64,000 nt of DNA from Zantedeschia hybrid cultivar (Eukaryota > Streptophyta > Magnoliopsida > Alismatales > Araceae): assembly GCA_030544215.1 (NCBI GenBank), contig JARZZO010000011.1, forward strand, positions 43,739,001 to 43,803,000, read 5' to 3'. The notes under the pieces are model-generated. The model ran no database searches and was not told the origin of the DNA. It worked only from the letters and a program-made list of their open reading frames with translations. Shown piece by piece: positions 43,124 to 55,478 of the stretch (position 1 is its first letter; each line of letters begins with the position of its first letter). A program made the position numbers and the translations under genes.

Positions 43124-44676
43124 TGTTGGGATCGCTGTGTCGAGATACGACCGAAAAATACAGCGGAATAATATGTTCGGGATCGGATCCATCTCGTTTC
43201 GATCGTTAAAATAAAACCGGAGAAAATCGAGTTCACCTTGCGCGGATTCGAATCCGCGTTCATTTTTCTGTTCCGTCGGAGCGATGCCGCAAGTTGCGCA
43301 GATGCCCGACCTCTAGTGGTATCCACGCGGTTCTCCTCGCGATGGATCGTCCTCGCTTCCTCGCTCACTGCGACGTTCGTAGATCCCGTCTGACTGCGCG
43401 TAATCCACCGCGACATGCGGATTCTTAATCTCCCGTCGGACGGAAGCCGGAGTAGTCGGGAACTGCACGCCCAGAAGAGAGAGAAAGAGAGAAAGAACGA
43501 ATGATGGCTAGGTCAAGGTTGCTGGCCCCGGACGTAGAATCCGTTCTTTTATAATAAGTCAATTTGTGGTTTTTCATAAAAACCCAGACTTATCCGAAAT
43601 CCTGTCGGATTATCCATCGACTTGAAAACCATTTGCGTGTGACCCTCTAGGCCCAAATACTAGTCCAGTTAATAGCCCATTAAGTCCAGTAACCCTTTAC
43701 TGACCCACTGAATTAATTAATATCCTTATATTCAATTAATCAGCTGAATTTAATGTCCCACAATAAATTCGGACGGACTGCCGATCACGTTGGATGTCAA
43801 GCAACATCGTGTGATCCTGGATGGCACTGGGGTTATCGCAACCCTCTGTTGGAACCTTTCTGTCATCGGTTAGCACGCAGATATAATCCTTCATCTGTAC
43901 AATGTTCCCGAATTGACCTAGGGCATGGTTTACTGTTAAACCCTATTTGGTCGATTCACTTGAATCAAATGCCGCTAATCTGAATCCGATAACTCCTTAT
44001 CGATTATAGAGTCCGCCCTGGCCAGGGACTTTAAGCGCATCATTCCCGGAACATTCTCTCTCAAACTACCGAGAGCAGATGATCTCGTATTGAACACACA
44101 ATTATCTTTGAGGGCATTTTCCTGAACCCGATCGCTTGACTTATTGATAACCCATAGTCAGGGATTCGTTCGTCAAGGTCAAAGCTCAGAAACCTACCAA
44201 CAAGATATCTTTGGAGTCTCAGGTCTAAGGATCATCCACGCAACCGTGACAAATGAATCGAGCTGGTTAACAGTGAGGTGATTACCATCCAACGATTCAT
44301 AGTCGGATCAGTTCAGTGAACTAATTCACCAATGAGCACCTATAGGTTCAGCATAGTATCTCCACACAAGTGACTTATGGGATCAGTCACCCTCATCATA
44401 TGACCTGAAGTAACCTATACTAGTCTATCCGGATGTTCGATGTCCTATCTCAAACATCCAATGACTAGAAACAATTAAGAACAAGTGTTTATAAGTCTTC
44501 GGTCCCGTAATTATGATCTCATTATAATCCGAAGACTGTTGAACATGTTCATAGACTTCATCGTGATACGATAAACACAGATCGAATTAATTACACACAA
44601 TAAATTATTGTCATTTATTAATAATCTGAATAAATACATAGTATCGGATTGGCTTTGTGACCATCTAATACTAACA
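43124..44676 (-). repeat. 5' LTR of copia-2
   Basis: 1553 bp, plus-strand ends TGTTGGGATCG and ATACTAACA. It is homologous to the two copia-3 LTRs and, inverted, to the shell LTR. The minus-strand TATA box is at 43546-43553. Flanking bases on the right are AGATC; the partner end is lost. Confidence 0.93.
43546..43553 (-). promoter_or_regulatory. TATA box of the copia-2 LTR
   Basis: Minus strand TATAAAAG, conserved in position in the copia-3 LTRs. Confidence 0.7.
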
Positions 44677-46365
44677 AGATCGTAGTGAGAGTTCTAGTGT
44701 TCAGGGAGGGTCTTCGGCTGCTTTGGAGAGATTCTTGAAGCTAAGGCTGCCTCATTTCACCAGTTGTCCTGACTCTGATGAGGCAGCTCATTGGCTGAAG
44801 GAGATGGAGAAGACTTTCAATACTCTAGAATGTATGACAGTTGAGTGGACCCCGTTGGCCACTTTTGTTTTGAAGGATGATGCCTATGATTGGTGTACTA
44901 CCTTAAAGAACATGACATGCAGATAAGAATATAAGGGAGATTCCATGGGGGACATTTGTAAAGGAGTTCAACGAGCAGTATCTCTCTAGGCATATCTAGA
45001 AAGCCAAGGAGAGGGAGTTTATGGAGTTGACCCAAAGGAGCATGACAGTGCTCGAGTACCAGATGAAGTTTGTCTCTTTAGGGAGGTTTGTGCCCTTCAT
45101 TTCAGAAGATGAGGAGCGACAGACCGAAAGGTTCATTGATGGGTTGAGGTTCGACTTGAGGATCTTGGTGGCATCCCATTGTTGCTCAGACTTAGCTTTA
45201 GCAATGAGTGTACAACAGCAGTAGTGTGACAGTACGATCAGATGGCTCGGGATAGGGGACTGGAAACTCAGGGACCAGCATACGGCAAGGGAAAGACCGC
45301 AGTAGCAGTAGCTCCTTCGTCTGGTTTGGTATCGTCTTCGCTCGGCTCCAGATTCAGGAGGTTCTTCCGAAGCAGTAGTGGCAGCAGTTGACCCAAACAG
45401 ACCCAACAGAGTTAATCGGCATCTAGCGTGCAACAGAAGGCAGCCCAGAGGGTTCCGGTGACTTGTCGACATTGTGGCGGTACTCATGGTGGGACTCATT
45501 GTCCCGTATTTTTAGGGAGGTGCTATACTTGCGGCCAGCAGGGCCGTTTGACGAGAAGTTGCCCGTAGAGACATGGTTAGAGGCAGGGACCAGGAGATCA
45601 AAAGAAGTAGAGGACCTAGGGAAAGTTCTCGCTATCACTAGGAAGGAGGCTCGTGTGTCTAACTTGGTGGAATGTACACCAAGTTATTTCCGAGTGTGTT
45701 CGTGGATGTTTTTTTCTGTACCCGTTGATGAGATTTCTGATGGGCTGATGGTTGAAGTTCTTTCTAGAGATTTCTTGTTGACTTATAATTGTTTGAGTGA
45801 GGTTTCCTTAGCCATTGAGGGTCATCAGCTACCTGCCCAGTTGGTTGTGTATGCCATTTGAGACTTTGATGTCAACTTGGGCATGGACTAGTTGGAGGCC
45901 TATTATGCTAAGGTGGATTGCCACAAGAAGAGCGTGTGCTTGTCCATTCCGGGCATTTTAACCTTCTACTTCCAAGGTATTAGGCTCTCTTCTCGCAGTA
46001 TTCTCATTTATGCTTTTAAGGTTCATGGGTTACTTGTTGGTGGTTGTGAGGCTTTCCTTGCCTCTGTAGTTGTGGCTCGTGATGATAGTGTTTCCAATCC
46101 TTTGGGAGTGCCAGTAGTCTGAGATTTTCTTGATGTGTTTTTAGAGGAGCTGCCTAACCTTCCTCCTCACTAGGAGGCTGAGTTCATTATTGAGCTTGCA
46201 CCGGGTACGGTGCCCTTGTCTAAGTCCCCGTATCAAATGGCTCCAGCCGAACTCGCTCAGTTGTAAGGCACAGTTGCAGGATTTGTTGTATCAGGGTTCT
46301 ATCCGTCCTAACACTTCTCCATGGGGTGCTCTCATTCTATTCGTTAGGAAGAAGGATGGTTCTTC
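44677..46365 (+). pseudogene. Tekay-3: decayed plus-strand Tekay-type gag-protease-RT fragment
   Basis: It follows Tekay-2 Gag-Pol in order: gag domain (LERFLKLRLPHFTSCPDSDE, then VLEYQMKFVSLGRFVPFIS), a zinc-knuckle remnant near 45,530, protease tail and linker (CHKKSVCLSIPGILTFYFQG) and the first part of RT (APAEL...GSIRPNTSPWGA, then VRKKDGSS). It is cut on the left by copia-2 and ends at about 46365, before the RT catalytic site. Many stops and frameshifts are present. The start of gag is missing from the window. Confidence 0.85.
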
Positions 46366-46639
46366 TAGTTGTCAGTGCTCCCATTTGCTCTCTCAACAGT
46401 TCTCCTGCATGTTTGTGCTACATTCATGGTATTGTTTGGTGGTCTTTGTTCATGTCCACCACCTCTTCACTCGTTGCCAACCGTCCATGGGTTTTCTATA
46501 TCTTCTCATACTATTTTCCTGTCTCCCTATATGGCACGAAGCAAGCAGTCATTTTTTGTTCCAGTATGGAAATCAAGTATTGCACTATGACTTTCCTCCT
46601 ATGAAGATTGTTTGACTACCATGTATTCATGTCCCTACC
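46366..46639. other. Unassigned stretch between Tekay-3 and the copia relic
   Basis: Open on three plus-strand frames for short distances, but none resembles a known protein. It may be further copia debris. Confidence 0.4.
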
Positions 46640-46900
46640 GTCGGTTTTATATTGTGCAACAAGAATGATCCTCAGATGGCAAGCATTTTGGTCTTTCATA
46701 AGCGGATGAAGCATATTGAAACTGACTGCCACATCTTTAATTAATATTACCTTTTTTTTGGCAAACTTACTCTTCCTCATATTCCTCCTTCCGAATAGCT
46801 TGTTGACCTTTTCACCAAGTCTTGAACAACCCAGGCTTCAAGGAATTGGTTAGGAAACTCTCAACTTAAACGATCCACGGTGAGCTTGAAGATGTTAGAG
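46640..46900 (+). pseudogene. Copia RNase H end relic
   Basis: The plus strand reads VFHKRMKHIETDCHI and, after a frameshift, LVDLFTKS, which match the end of copia RNase H (RTKHIE.DCH, LADIFTK). It belongs to a different copia family from copia-2/3, whose end reads differently. Only the last part of the domain survives. Confidence 0.65.
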
Positions 46901-47028
46901 AGATGTTGTATATATATCCTCTCTCTCCCACACTCACTCTTACATACACATATTATGGTCGTAATGAGATGTATATATATCCTCTCTCTCTCGCACTCAC
47001 TCTCACATACACATATTACGGTCATAAT
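46900..47028. repeat. Tandem duplication, two units of about 65 bp
   Basis: 46900-46965 and 46966-47028 both read GAGATGT, TATATATCCTCTCTCTC, CACTCACTCT and TACACATATTA, with a few substitutions. This directly follows the copia relic. Confidence 0.85.
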
Positions 47029-47695
47029 GCTGATTAGAGCTTTCAATATTTCCGTCTCAGATCCTAATAGTGGATTTTAGAAACAAGGAGTTTGTGATTT
47101 TGGGCAAAAATTGGTGCCAACAGGTCAGAATCAGGGTTTTGATTGTTTCCTGCCCTTGTCTTGTCAAACCTGGCAGAAAAGGGACAAAAGGGGAAGGTGA
47201 CAGTGACTGTTGGCAGAATTGGGTGAGGAGTGAGAGGAAATGAGACCATGGGAACAGCAGTACCACAAATGGAAGGCCGCCATGCAGACATAGAGTGGTT
47301 GGCAGCTTGGACAGCAGGAAAAGAAGGCAGCAGATGAAGCAATAGACAATGAATGCAAGCATTCCGTCAATGGCTATCAGTGATGCCCAAGGGAAACCTG
47401 ACGGGTTCATCTCCAGCATTTTCTTTCCAGCTTTTTCCCCTTTTGTTTTGGGTTTTGTACGGTTCTTGTGGCCATTCTGCATGATCAATGACACTGAGGG
47501 TCATTGCCTGACGGAAAGAAAGATATTGCAGTTTTTCTTTCTTTTCTTTTCTGCACATAATTGCAACTTGGGGCAACTATAAATGTACGGATTGTGAGAA
47601 GGATGATGTAGACTCAGGAGGGAGGGGATATATGAAAGAAAAATAGTTCCAACTTGCAGTTCATTTGAATGTCTACATTAAATTCTACAACACAG

Positions 47696-47775
47696 ACCAT
47701 CTACAATGTTATTACACGTTTTGATAACAAAGTCAACCATCTACAACGTTATTACACGTTTTTGAAAACATAGTT
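47696..47775. repeat. 40-bp tandem duplication
   Basis: ACCATCTACAAYGTTATTAC plus ACGTTTT and a spacer, repeated once with one transition at the start and drift at the end. Confidence 0.75.
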
Positions 47776-47904
47776 TATACGATCTTCCAATCCAATGTTT
47801 ATAATTTCACTAAGGATATTCCAAGAATGACAACAAGACCGGGGACAGTATATAAAGAAGGGTAGACATGAGAGCAACAGTAAGGTTGCCCTGCTGTATC
47901 CAAG

Positions 47905-48001
47905 GAAGCAACCTCTTTGCTTTGCAGGAGTAAGGCTGAGTAAATTGACCCTTCCCAGACCCGCAGGGGCGGGAGCCTCGCTGGGTGTGCCCTTTTTTTT
48001 T
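47905..48001 (+). mobile_element. SINE-like element, 3' part
   Basis: AGTAAGGCTGAGTAAATTGA, CCCTTCCCAGACCCGCAG, GCGGGAGCCTCGCTGGGT and a poly(T) tail resemble the 3' part of plant TS/Au-type SINEs. The tRNA-related head is not recognisable. Confidence 0.65.
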
Positions 48002-50020
48002 AAATTTAGCTCAGATGCTCTTAACAGAGCATATCATGTTAATGTTTTTGAGAAGGTGGCTAAAAAGGCTTTAGGAAGAAGATCTCCTGAAATTTAAACC
48101 ATTGTGTACTGTGATTATTCTTTAGTTTTAACTGTTTGTTCCAAGAACCAAAGTAAAACAATTATCTTCGTCAACAACCTGAATAACAAAACAGAATTGA
48201 TCAATGTCAGGGAGAAACTTCCATTCTAGATTAATTCTAGGACAGAATCATGGAACAATATCAAAATGGGCATCCTAAATGTTAACTGATTTTATATTTT
48301 GAGTTATTAATCAGTTTTTTTTAAGAAGGAAGCTCTACCTGCGGATAAAGTGATTGGGTTTGTGTGTGATAGAGTTAGGGAGTGGGGACTTACTTTTGTA
48401 CACCACATATTCATACTTCTTTCTTTTTTTAAGTCCTTGAGGGATCGAGGTTTGAGGAGGACACCATCTTGGTGTTGTGTGTCTGTGTTTTTTTTACATC
48501 TTGTATGTGGGTCTTGTGTGACCTGCCTTGTGAGTTTGTATCTATTTTGATCTTTATCAATCTTTGTTAATATATACTTGTGGTACTGCCCACTTTAAAA
48601 AGAAAATGTCTGAGGAGAGCACAAATTCATCCTTGCAAGTTTATTCTTTGTCACAAGTCAATTATACTAACTTCGCAAGTATGAGTGCAAAATAATGACC
48701 ACATCAGTTTCAATATGAAGGATGTACCTGAATCAACAAAATTTTTATTGGATGTGATGAGAACCAAAAAGATTTAGATGTAGACATTAACTTATAAATA
48801 ATATTAACCAGGGATTAGTTTATGACTATCTAGTCCTTTTGATCCCCTTGTCAACACAAGCAATGGTTATGTTGCACTAGCCTTGTTAAGCAGGCCCACT
48901 ATCCTTGATCTGCATATCTGCCACCCTCGTGGGAATGGGAAAAGGAAGAAAAGGAATACAGGACAGACTCTATATCACCAACCATTGAATTCCGGACACC
49001 AATGACCCATGGCTAGCTGTCACGCCACCTCATCAATCTTATATCCCCGTACCACTGGCCGCCACCGACGCTATCCTGATAGAGACACCTGTTCAAGCTG
49101 GTAAGAAGCAGTGAAGCTGAGTTCCGGTATATTTGTTCCCTACCTACGCTTGGTGTTTTCACCCAAAACTAGCCAAGCTGACTACTCCCAATGTCAACTG
49201 AAACCCTAAACCAAAACCATTGTTCACCTATTCTGGTTCTAAAAACAATATTTTAAACCATGATCCTAATGGGAAAACAAAAAGGACACTCATATTCATT
49301 GGTGCAAAAAAACCCAGAAAAGAAAGCTTTAGATGAACTAATCATATTTTCTGAGTCTTCCAACAAATCAGAATAACTCAGAGAGATGCTCCCAAGCGTC
49401 AGCTTCATAAGCATCTAACATGTCTAGTCAACCCACATCCACCGTTTCAAATACTCCAGAATGTCCTAACGTTACTCTTTTCCAAGATTCCCAAAGAGTA
49501 GCATGCAAAGCCCTCCACTATACCTTGCTATCTATTTTCAAACTCCAAGTTTGGTATCATTTGATACAACCTGAGCACAGTCCTCACGGATGGGAAACAA
49601 TTAGAGAGGTGGTTAAAGTATGGTTCAAGTATGATGAGAGAGCATGGAATTGCAACTAAACTTGTACCCACCATGTCACATATGGACATCAGTGCATCAG
49701 CATATTGCTGCTCCTTTCCTTACCCACTGAGGAATGGGGCTTGTATGCTATTATTCATTCTTTTTTTATTTTTCCTTCTAATGTTCACTGATTGACATCA
49801 TAGAGCCTGGAAGTCAGGTTTAACTGGTATACACAAGGCTGTGTGATGGGGTCATAGGTTCCTCTTTCTTTATACTTTTCCTTTTCTATGTCACTAAATT
49901 AGATCAAATATAACAGATTTAGTGATGTGACCCCGGTCTTCCCTCAAACCAAAAGAAGATAAAGGATGCACCCTGTAATAACACTAGTTTAATGAATATG
50001 ACACAGGTGTTCCACTGAAA

Positions 50021-50143
50021 CTTAAAGGTTATGGGTTCAAAACTGGAAACAGCCATTCTGCAAAAATCAAGGGTGTGGCCGACTATAATGGACTCTCCAG
50101 ACCCGCCAGTGGTGGGAACCTCATGGCAATGAGCTACCCTTTC
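50021..50143 (+). mobile_element. SINE-like element with a B-box remnant
   Basis: GGTTCAAAACTGG (50034-50046) fits a pol III B box. GGAAACAGCC, a CAAGGGTGTGGCC stretch and CTCCAGACCCGCCAGTGGT follow, in the order known for TS/Au-type plant SINEs. The tail CTACCCTTTC is shortened. Confidence 0.65.
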
Positions 50144-50378
50144 AATATGGCACTAAGATCAGGATGGGCAATGGGAGTAGGAATTTTGAGCAAGGGAAGT
50201 GAAGTATTCAAATGGGTATCATTTTCTGTTTTCTAAGTACTATTCTTTGTCCTTTGGAGGGTTGGATTTCTGTTGTGGGAATGACAGAAGGGTTTGGGTT
50301 GATGTCCTTTTTTGTTTTTTGCATGGTTCAATCTTCTGAGACTGATTTATATGAATTGCCTTGTGTTATGTTTATGCG

Positions 50379-51449
50379 TAGACTAGTATAGATTACTCAT
50401 GTTCATACGATGAGGGTGACTGATCTCATAGTCATTTGTGGAGACATTAAGGCGAATGTGTAGGTGCTCATTAGAGAATGAGTTCACTCAACTGATCCGA
50501 ATGAATCGTTGGATGGTATAGTATACTCCTCACTGTCAACCAACTTGATTTTATTGTCACAGTTGCATGGATGGTCTTCGGACCTAAGACACCAAGGACA
50601 CTTTGTCGGTGGACTTATGTGCTTGACCTTGGTTTATGAATCTCTATCTACGGGATTCTAAACAGCTAAACATCGTATACAGCGGAATACTGTTGAAGGA
50701 AATTGAGTGTCAATAAGGAATCATTCGCTCTCGATACGTAGAGAGATAATGCTCCAGGAAAGATGCATGGAAGTCCCTGGCCAGGGTGGACGATAATATC
50801 AGGAAAGGAGTTTTCCGATATTATACGGCAGCATCCGATCCAAGTGAGTCGACCGGTTAGGATTTGACGGTACACCATACCCTGAGTTGACTCAAGAGTA
50901 TTGTACGAATGAAGAATTATATCCACGTGGTAATTGTTCGTAGAAAAGTTTCAAGAGTGGGTTACTTAATCCCGATACCTTCTGGGTTCACGCGGTGTTG
51001 TTTGGCACCCAACGTGATTGGAGGCCTGAACGAATTTAATATGCAATATTAATTCGATTGATTAATAAATTAATAATGAGTTATTAATTTATTAATCAGG
51101 CCAATGAAGAGTCACTGGACTTATTAGACTATTAACCGGACTGGTTATTGGGCCTAGAGGGTCACACGCAAATGATTATCAAGGTGATGGATAATAAGTG
51201 GATTTTATATTAAACCGGCAGTTTTTATGAAAAATCGCGCTGTTATTATAAAAGATAGCGAATAACCTGAGCAGGCCAGGCAACTGCTAACCCTAGCTGC
51301 CCCCTCCTCTCTTCCTTTCTCTTTCTAGCGCCCCAGGCCAGCCCTGTGCTCCGACTCCCGTTCGACGGGAAATCGACCGCACGTTGTGGCGATCATTGCG
51401 GCGAACGACGAAAGGTTCGTGGGCTGTGACGAGCGAAGAACGTGACGAT
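50379..51449 (+). repeat. 3' LTR of the shell element, first part
   Basis: Homologous to 8643-9720 of the shell 5' LTR in the same orientation. The first about 246 bp of the LTR are missing at 50379. It is interrupted at 51449 by copia-3 and resumes at 60750. Confidence 0.82.
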
Positions 51450-53001
51450 TGTTGAGATCGTTGTGTCGGGATCCGATCCTAAAACGCAGCGGAATAAAAT
51501 TTTCGGGATCGGATCTGTCCCGTTTCGGTCGTTAAAATTAAAACCGGTGTAAATCGAATTTACCTTGCGCGGATTCGAATCCGCGTCTGTTTTCCGGTTC
51601 CGTCGGAGCGATGCCGCAAGTCGCATAGATGCCCGACCTCTAGCGGTATCCACGCGGTTCTCCTCGCGATGGATCGTCCTCGCTTCCTCGCTCGCTGCGG
51701 CGTTCATAGATCCCGTCTGACTACGCGTAATCCGCCGCGACATGCGGATTCGGAATCCCCGTCTAACGGAAGGTGGAGCAGTTGGGAACCGCACGCCCAG
51801 AAGAGAGAGAAAGGGAGAAAGAACGAATGACGGCTAGGTCAGGGTTGTTGGCCCCAGACGTAGAATCCGTTCTTTTATAAGAAGTCTGTTTACGGTTTTT
51901 CATAAAAACCCAGACTTATCCGAAATCCTGTCGGATTATCCATCGACTTGAAAACCATTTGCGTGTGACCCTCTAGGCCCAAATACCAGTCCAATTAATA
52001 GCCCATTAAGTCCAGTAACCCTTTACTGACCCACTGAATTAATTAATATCCTTATATTCAATTAATCAGCCGAATTTAATGTCTCACAATAAATTCGGAT
52101 GGACTGCCGATCACGTTGGATGCCAAGCAACATCGCGTGATCCTGGATGGCACTGGATTATCGCAACCCTCTATTAGAACCTTTATGTCATCGGTTAGCG
52201 CGCGGATATAATCCTTCATCCGTACAGTGTTCTCGAATCGACCTAGGGCATGGTTGACTGTTAAACCCTATTTGGTCGATTCACTTGAATCAGATGCCGC
52301 TAATCTGAATCTGATAACTCCTTATCGATTACAGAGTCCGCCCTGGCCAGGGACTTTAAGCGCATCATTCCCGGAACATTCTCTCTCAAACTACCGAGAG
52401 CGGATGATCCTGTATTGAACACACAATTACCTTCGAGGGCATTTTCCTGAACCCGATCGCTTGACTTATTGATAACCCATGGTTAGGGATTCGTTCGTCA
52501 AGGTCAAAGCTCAGGAACCTACCAACAAGATATCTTTGGAGTCTCAGGTCCAAGGATCATCCACGCAACCGTGACAAATGAATCGAGCTGGTTAACAGTG
52601 AGGTGATTACCATCCAGCGATTCATAGTCGGATCAGTTTAGTGAACTCATTCACCAATGAGCACCTATAGGTTCAGCATAGTGTCTCCACACAAGTGACT
52701 TATGGGATCAATCACCCTCATCATATGAGCTGAACTAACCTATACTAGTCTATCCGGATGTTCGATGTCCTATCTCAAACATTCTATGACTAGGAACAAT
52801 TAAGAACATGTGTTTATAAGTCTTCAGTCCCGTAATTATGATCTCATCATAATCCGAAGACTATTGCACATGTTCAAGGACATTATCGTGATACGATAAA
52901 CATAGATCGAATTAATTACACACAATGAATTATTGCCATTTATTAATAATCTGAATAAGTACACAGTATCGGATTGGCTTTGAGACCATCTAATACTAAC
53001 A
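51450..53001 (-). repeat. 3' LTR of copia-3
   Basis: Plus-strand ends TGTTGAGATCG and ATACTAACA. Minus-strand TATA box at 51872-51879. It holds the palindrome CCCTGGCCAGGG, shared with the shell and copia-2 LTRs. Confidence 0.93.
51872..51879 (-). promoter_or_regulatory. TATA box, copia-3 3' LTR
   Basis: Minus strand TATAAAAG. Confidence 0.65.
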
Positions 53002-53014
53002 ATCTCCCACTTGG
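53002..53014 (-). promoter_or_regulatory. Polypurine tract of copia-3
   Basis: Minus strand CCAAGTGGGAGAT directly before the LTR start TGTTAGTATTAG, and just after the pol stop codon. Confidence 0.9.
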
Positions 53015-53015
53015 A

Positions 53016-55475
53016 CTAAAGCCAATCACTTTTATACAGAATACCTATATTCTCTAAGTGACGCTCAAAAACATTTTGAGACAAAAGCTTTGTAAGTGGA
53101 TCTGCTATGTTGTCGGCTGAGGGAAGTCTTTCTACCACGACATCTCCTCGAGCTATAATCTCTCTGATCAGATGAAAGCGCCGCAGAATGTGCTTCGACT
53201 TCTGATGAGACCTCGACTCTTTCGCTTGAGCAATCGCCCCATTGTTGTCACACAGCAGTGGGACGGGACCAGATATGCTTTCCACCACACCAAGATCGCC
53301 GATGAATTTCTTCATCCATACAGCTTCCTTGGCGGCTTCAGCAGCAACAATATACTCGGCTTCCGTTGTCGAATCAGCAGTGGTTTCCTGCTTGGAACTT
53401 TTCCAGCTCACTGCTCCCCCGTTGAGTGTGAAAATAAAACCTGATGTTGACTTGCTGTCGTCAGGATCAGACTGAAAACTCGAGTCAGTGTATCCTTGTA
53501 GCTTTAAGTCTTCTCCTCCATAGACTAGAAATAGATCCTTAATCCTTCTCAAGTACTTAAGGATACATTTCACAGCCTTCCAGTGTTCATCACCTGGATC
53601 TGCCTGATGTTTGCTCATAATACTTAGAGCATATGCTACATCAGGTCTGGTACATAGTATGGCATACATGATGGACCCTATGGCAGAAGCATAGGGGACT
53701 TTATCTATCACTGCCCTCTCTTCAGGTGTCTTGGGAGACTGACCTTTAGAGAGTGAAATTTCATGTCTCATCGGTATGAGACCTCCCTTGAAATTTTTCA
53801 TGCCAAACCTTTTGACAATGGTTTCTATGTACATGGATTGGGTTAATGCTAGCCTCTTCTTCGATCTATCTCTATAGATCCGTATTCCTAATACGTATGA
53901 TGCTTCTCCCAAATCCTTTATGGAGAAGTTCTTTGACAGCCATATCTTTACTGATGACATCATTCTTACATCATTCCCAATTAGTAGGATGTTGTCAACG
54001 TAAAGAACTAGAAATGTGATTGCGCTCCCACTATTTTTCCTGTATACACAGGGCTCATCTTCATTCTTAATGAAACCATAAGTTTTGATCGCCTCATCAA
54101 ATCTTATGTTCCAACTTTGGGAGGCTTGCTTCAGTCCATAAATGGACCTTTGCAACTTGCATACCATGTCTGGAGATTCTTTGGATGTGAATCCTTCTAG
54201 TTGTATCATATACACCTCCTCCTCACTGTTTCCATTGAGGAAGGCAGTCTTCACATCCATCTGCCAGATTTCATAATCATGGTAGGCAGCAATGGCGAGA
54301 ATAATTCTGATAGACTTAATCATAGCAACGGGTGAAAAGATTTCGTCATAGTCAACACCTTGTCTTTGACGATAGCCTTTCGCCACTAATCTTGCTTTAT
54401 AAGTCTCAATACGTCCATCTGCACCGATCTTTCTTTTAAAGATCCATTTGCAGCCGATAGGTACTATACCATCGGGTAAATCTACCAAGTTCCAAACTTG
54501 CTTGATGTACATGGACTGTATTTCAGAATTCATGGCTTCCCGCCATTTCCCGGCCTCTGGACTTTCAATGGCCTCCTGGTAAGTCTTAGGATCATCATCC
54601 TCATTATAGAGTATCCTTGAACCATACAAATTAATATGTCTCACATATCTCTCTGGTGGTTTAGGTACTCTTTCAGACCTACGAGGTTCATGTGTATCAT
54701 TTTGATTAGGTTCAGAAATTGACGGTTCATCTGATGAACCATTGCCAGTTTGTGGGTCTGGAACTTCTTCCAGTGTTACTTTACTCCCACTGTCCTTCTG
54801 GAGAATATAATCTTCTTCCAGAAAGACAGCTCTCTTGGCCACAAACACCTTTTGTTCGCTAGGAAGATAAAAGTAATATCCATAAGTTTCCTTTGGATAT
54901 CCTACAAATCTGCATTTGTCAGTTCTGGATTCCAGCTTATCTGCGTCATGTCTTTTAACATGAGCAGGACATCCCCAGACTTTAACATGTTTAAGGTCTA
55001 GTTTCCTTTCATTCCATATCTCATATGGAGTGGTCTCAACAGATATACTGGGTACATTGTTTAGGATATACATAGCCGAGTTAAGTGCATATCCCCATAA
55101 GGACACTGGTAATTTGGACATGCTCATCATGGATCGCACCATTTCCATTAATGTGCGATTTCTCCTTTCTGACACACCATTCATCTGAGGTGTATAAGAA
55201 GGTCTAAGCTGATAAAGGATACCATTATCCTTTAAGTATTTAATAAACTCAGTACTCAAATATTCACCACCCCGATCAAATCGGATGGTTTTTATACTCT
55301 TTCCTGTTTGTTTTTCTACTTCATTCTTAAATTCTCTGAATTTCTCAAGGGCTTCAGATTTATACTTCAATAAATATACATATCCAAACCTTAAGTAATC
55401 ATCAGTGAATGTAATGAAGTATGAGAAACCACCAATGGCTTGGGTTGACATAGGACCACATACATCTGAATGTAT
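53016..55475 (-). pseudogene. pol: Copia-3 Pol: integrase core, RT, RNase H
   Basis: It is in frame to the natural stop at 53016 after the stop at 55476-55478. Integrase core: FTDDYLRFGYVYLLKY, then IRFDRGGEYLS and MNGVSERRNRTLMEM supply the later catalytic D and E. RT: IGCKWIFKRKIGADGRIE and WQMDVKTAFLNG. The usual YVDD reads YVDN at 53991-53993 (GAC to AAC, C-to-T on the plus strand in a CG site), which removes a catalytic Asp. RNase H: GYTDSSFQSDPDDSKSTSG and TTEAEYIVAAEAAKEAVW. Copia-2 keeps YVDD. Confidence 0.9.
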
Positions 55476-55478
55476 GAG

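Larger units (their letters stand above)
27862..44676 (-). mobile_element. Copia-2: Ty1/copia element, 3' end lost, interrupted by Tekay-2
   Basis: The element runs right to left: 5' LTR 43124-44676, PBS, a leader of about 2.2 kb, gag, then Tekay-2 (31046-40433), then the rest of gag, protease, integrase, RT and part of RNase H. It is cut at about 27862, so the RNase H end, polypurine tract and 3' LTR are gone. Copia-3 is a close relative and shows the undisturbed order. Pol has several frameshifts and stops. Confidence 0.9.
47029..50378. other. Low-copy-looking AT-rich region with two SINE-like sequences
   Basis: No open frame with protein similarity and no LTR. It holds a 40-bp tandem duplication (47696-47775), SINE-like tails at 47905-48001 and 50021-50143, and otherwise AT-rich DNA. 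It could be the host DNA or old element interior inside the shell. I cannot tell which. Confidence 0.5.

Noticed and set aside
46861..47080. 60-66-codon frames over the 65-bp tandem repeat
   Set aside because: The peptide is only the translated repeat (YILSLSHSL...) on both strands.
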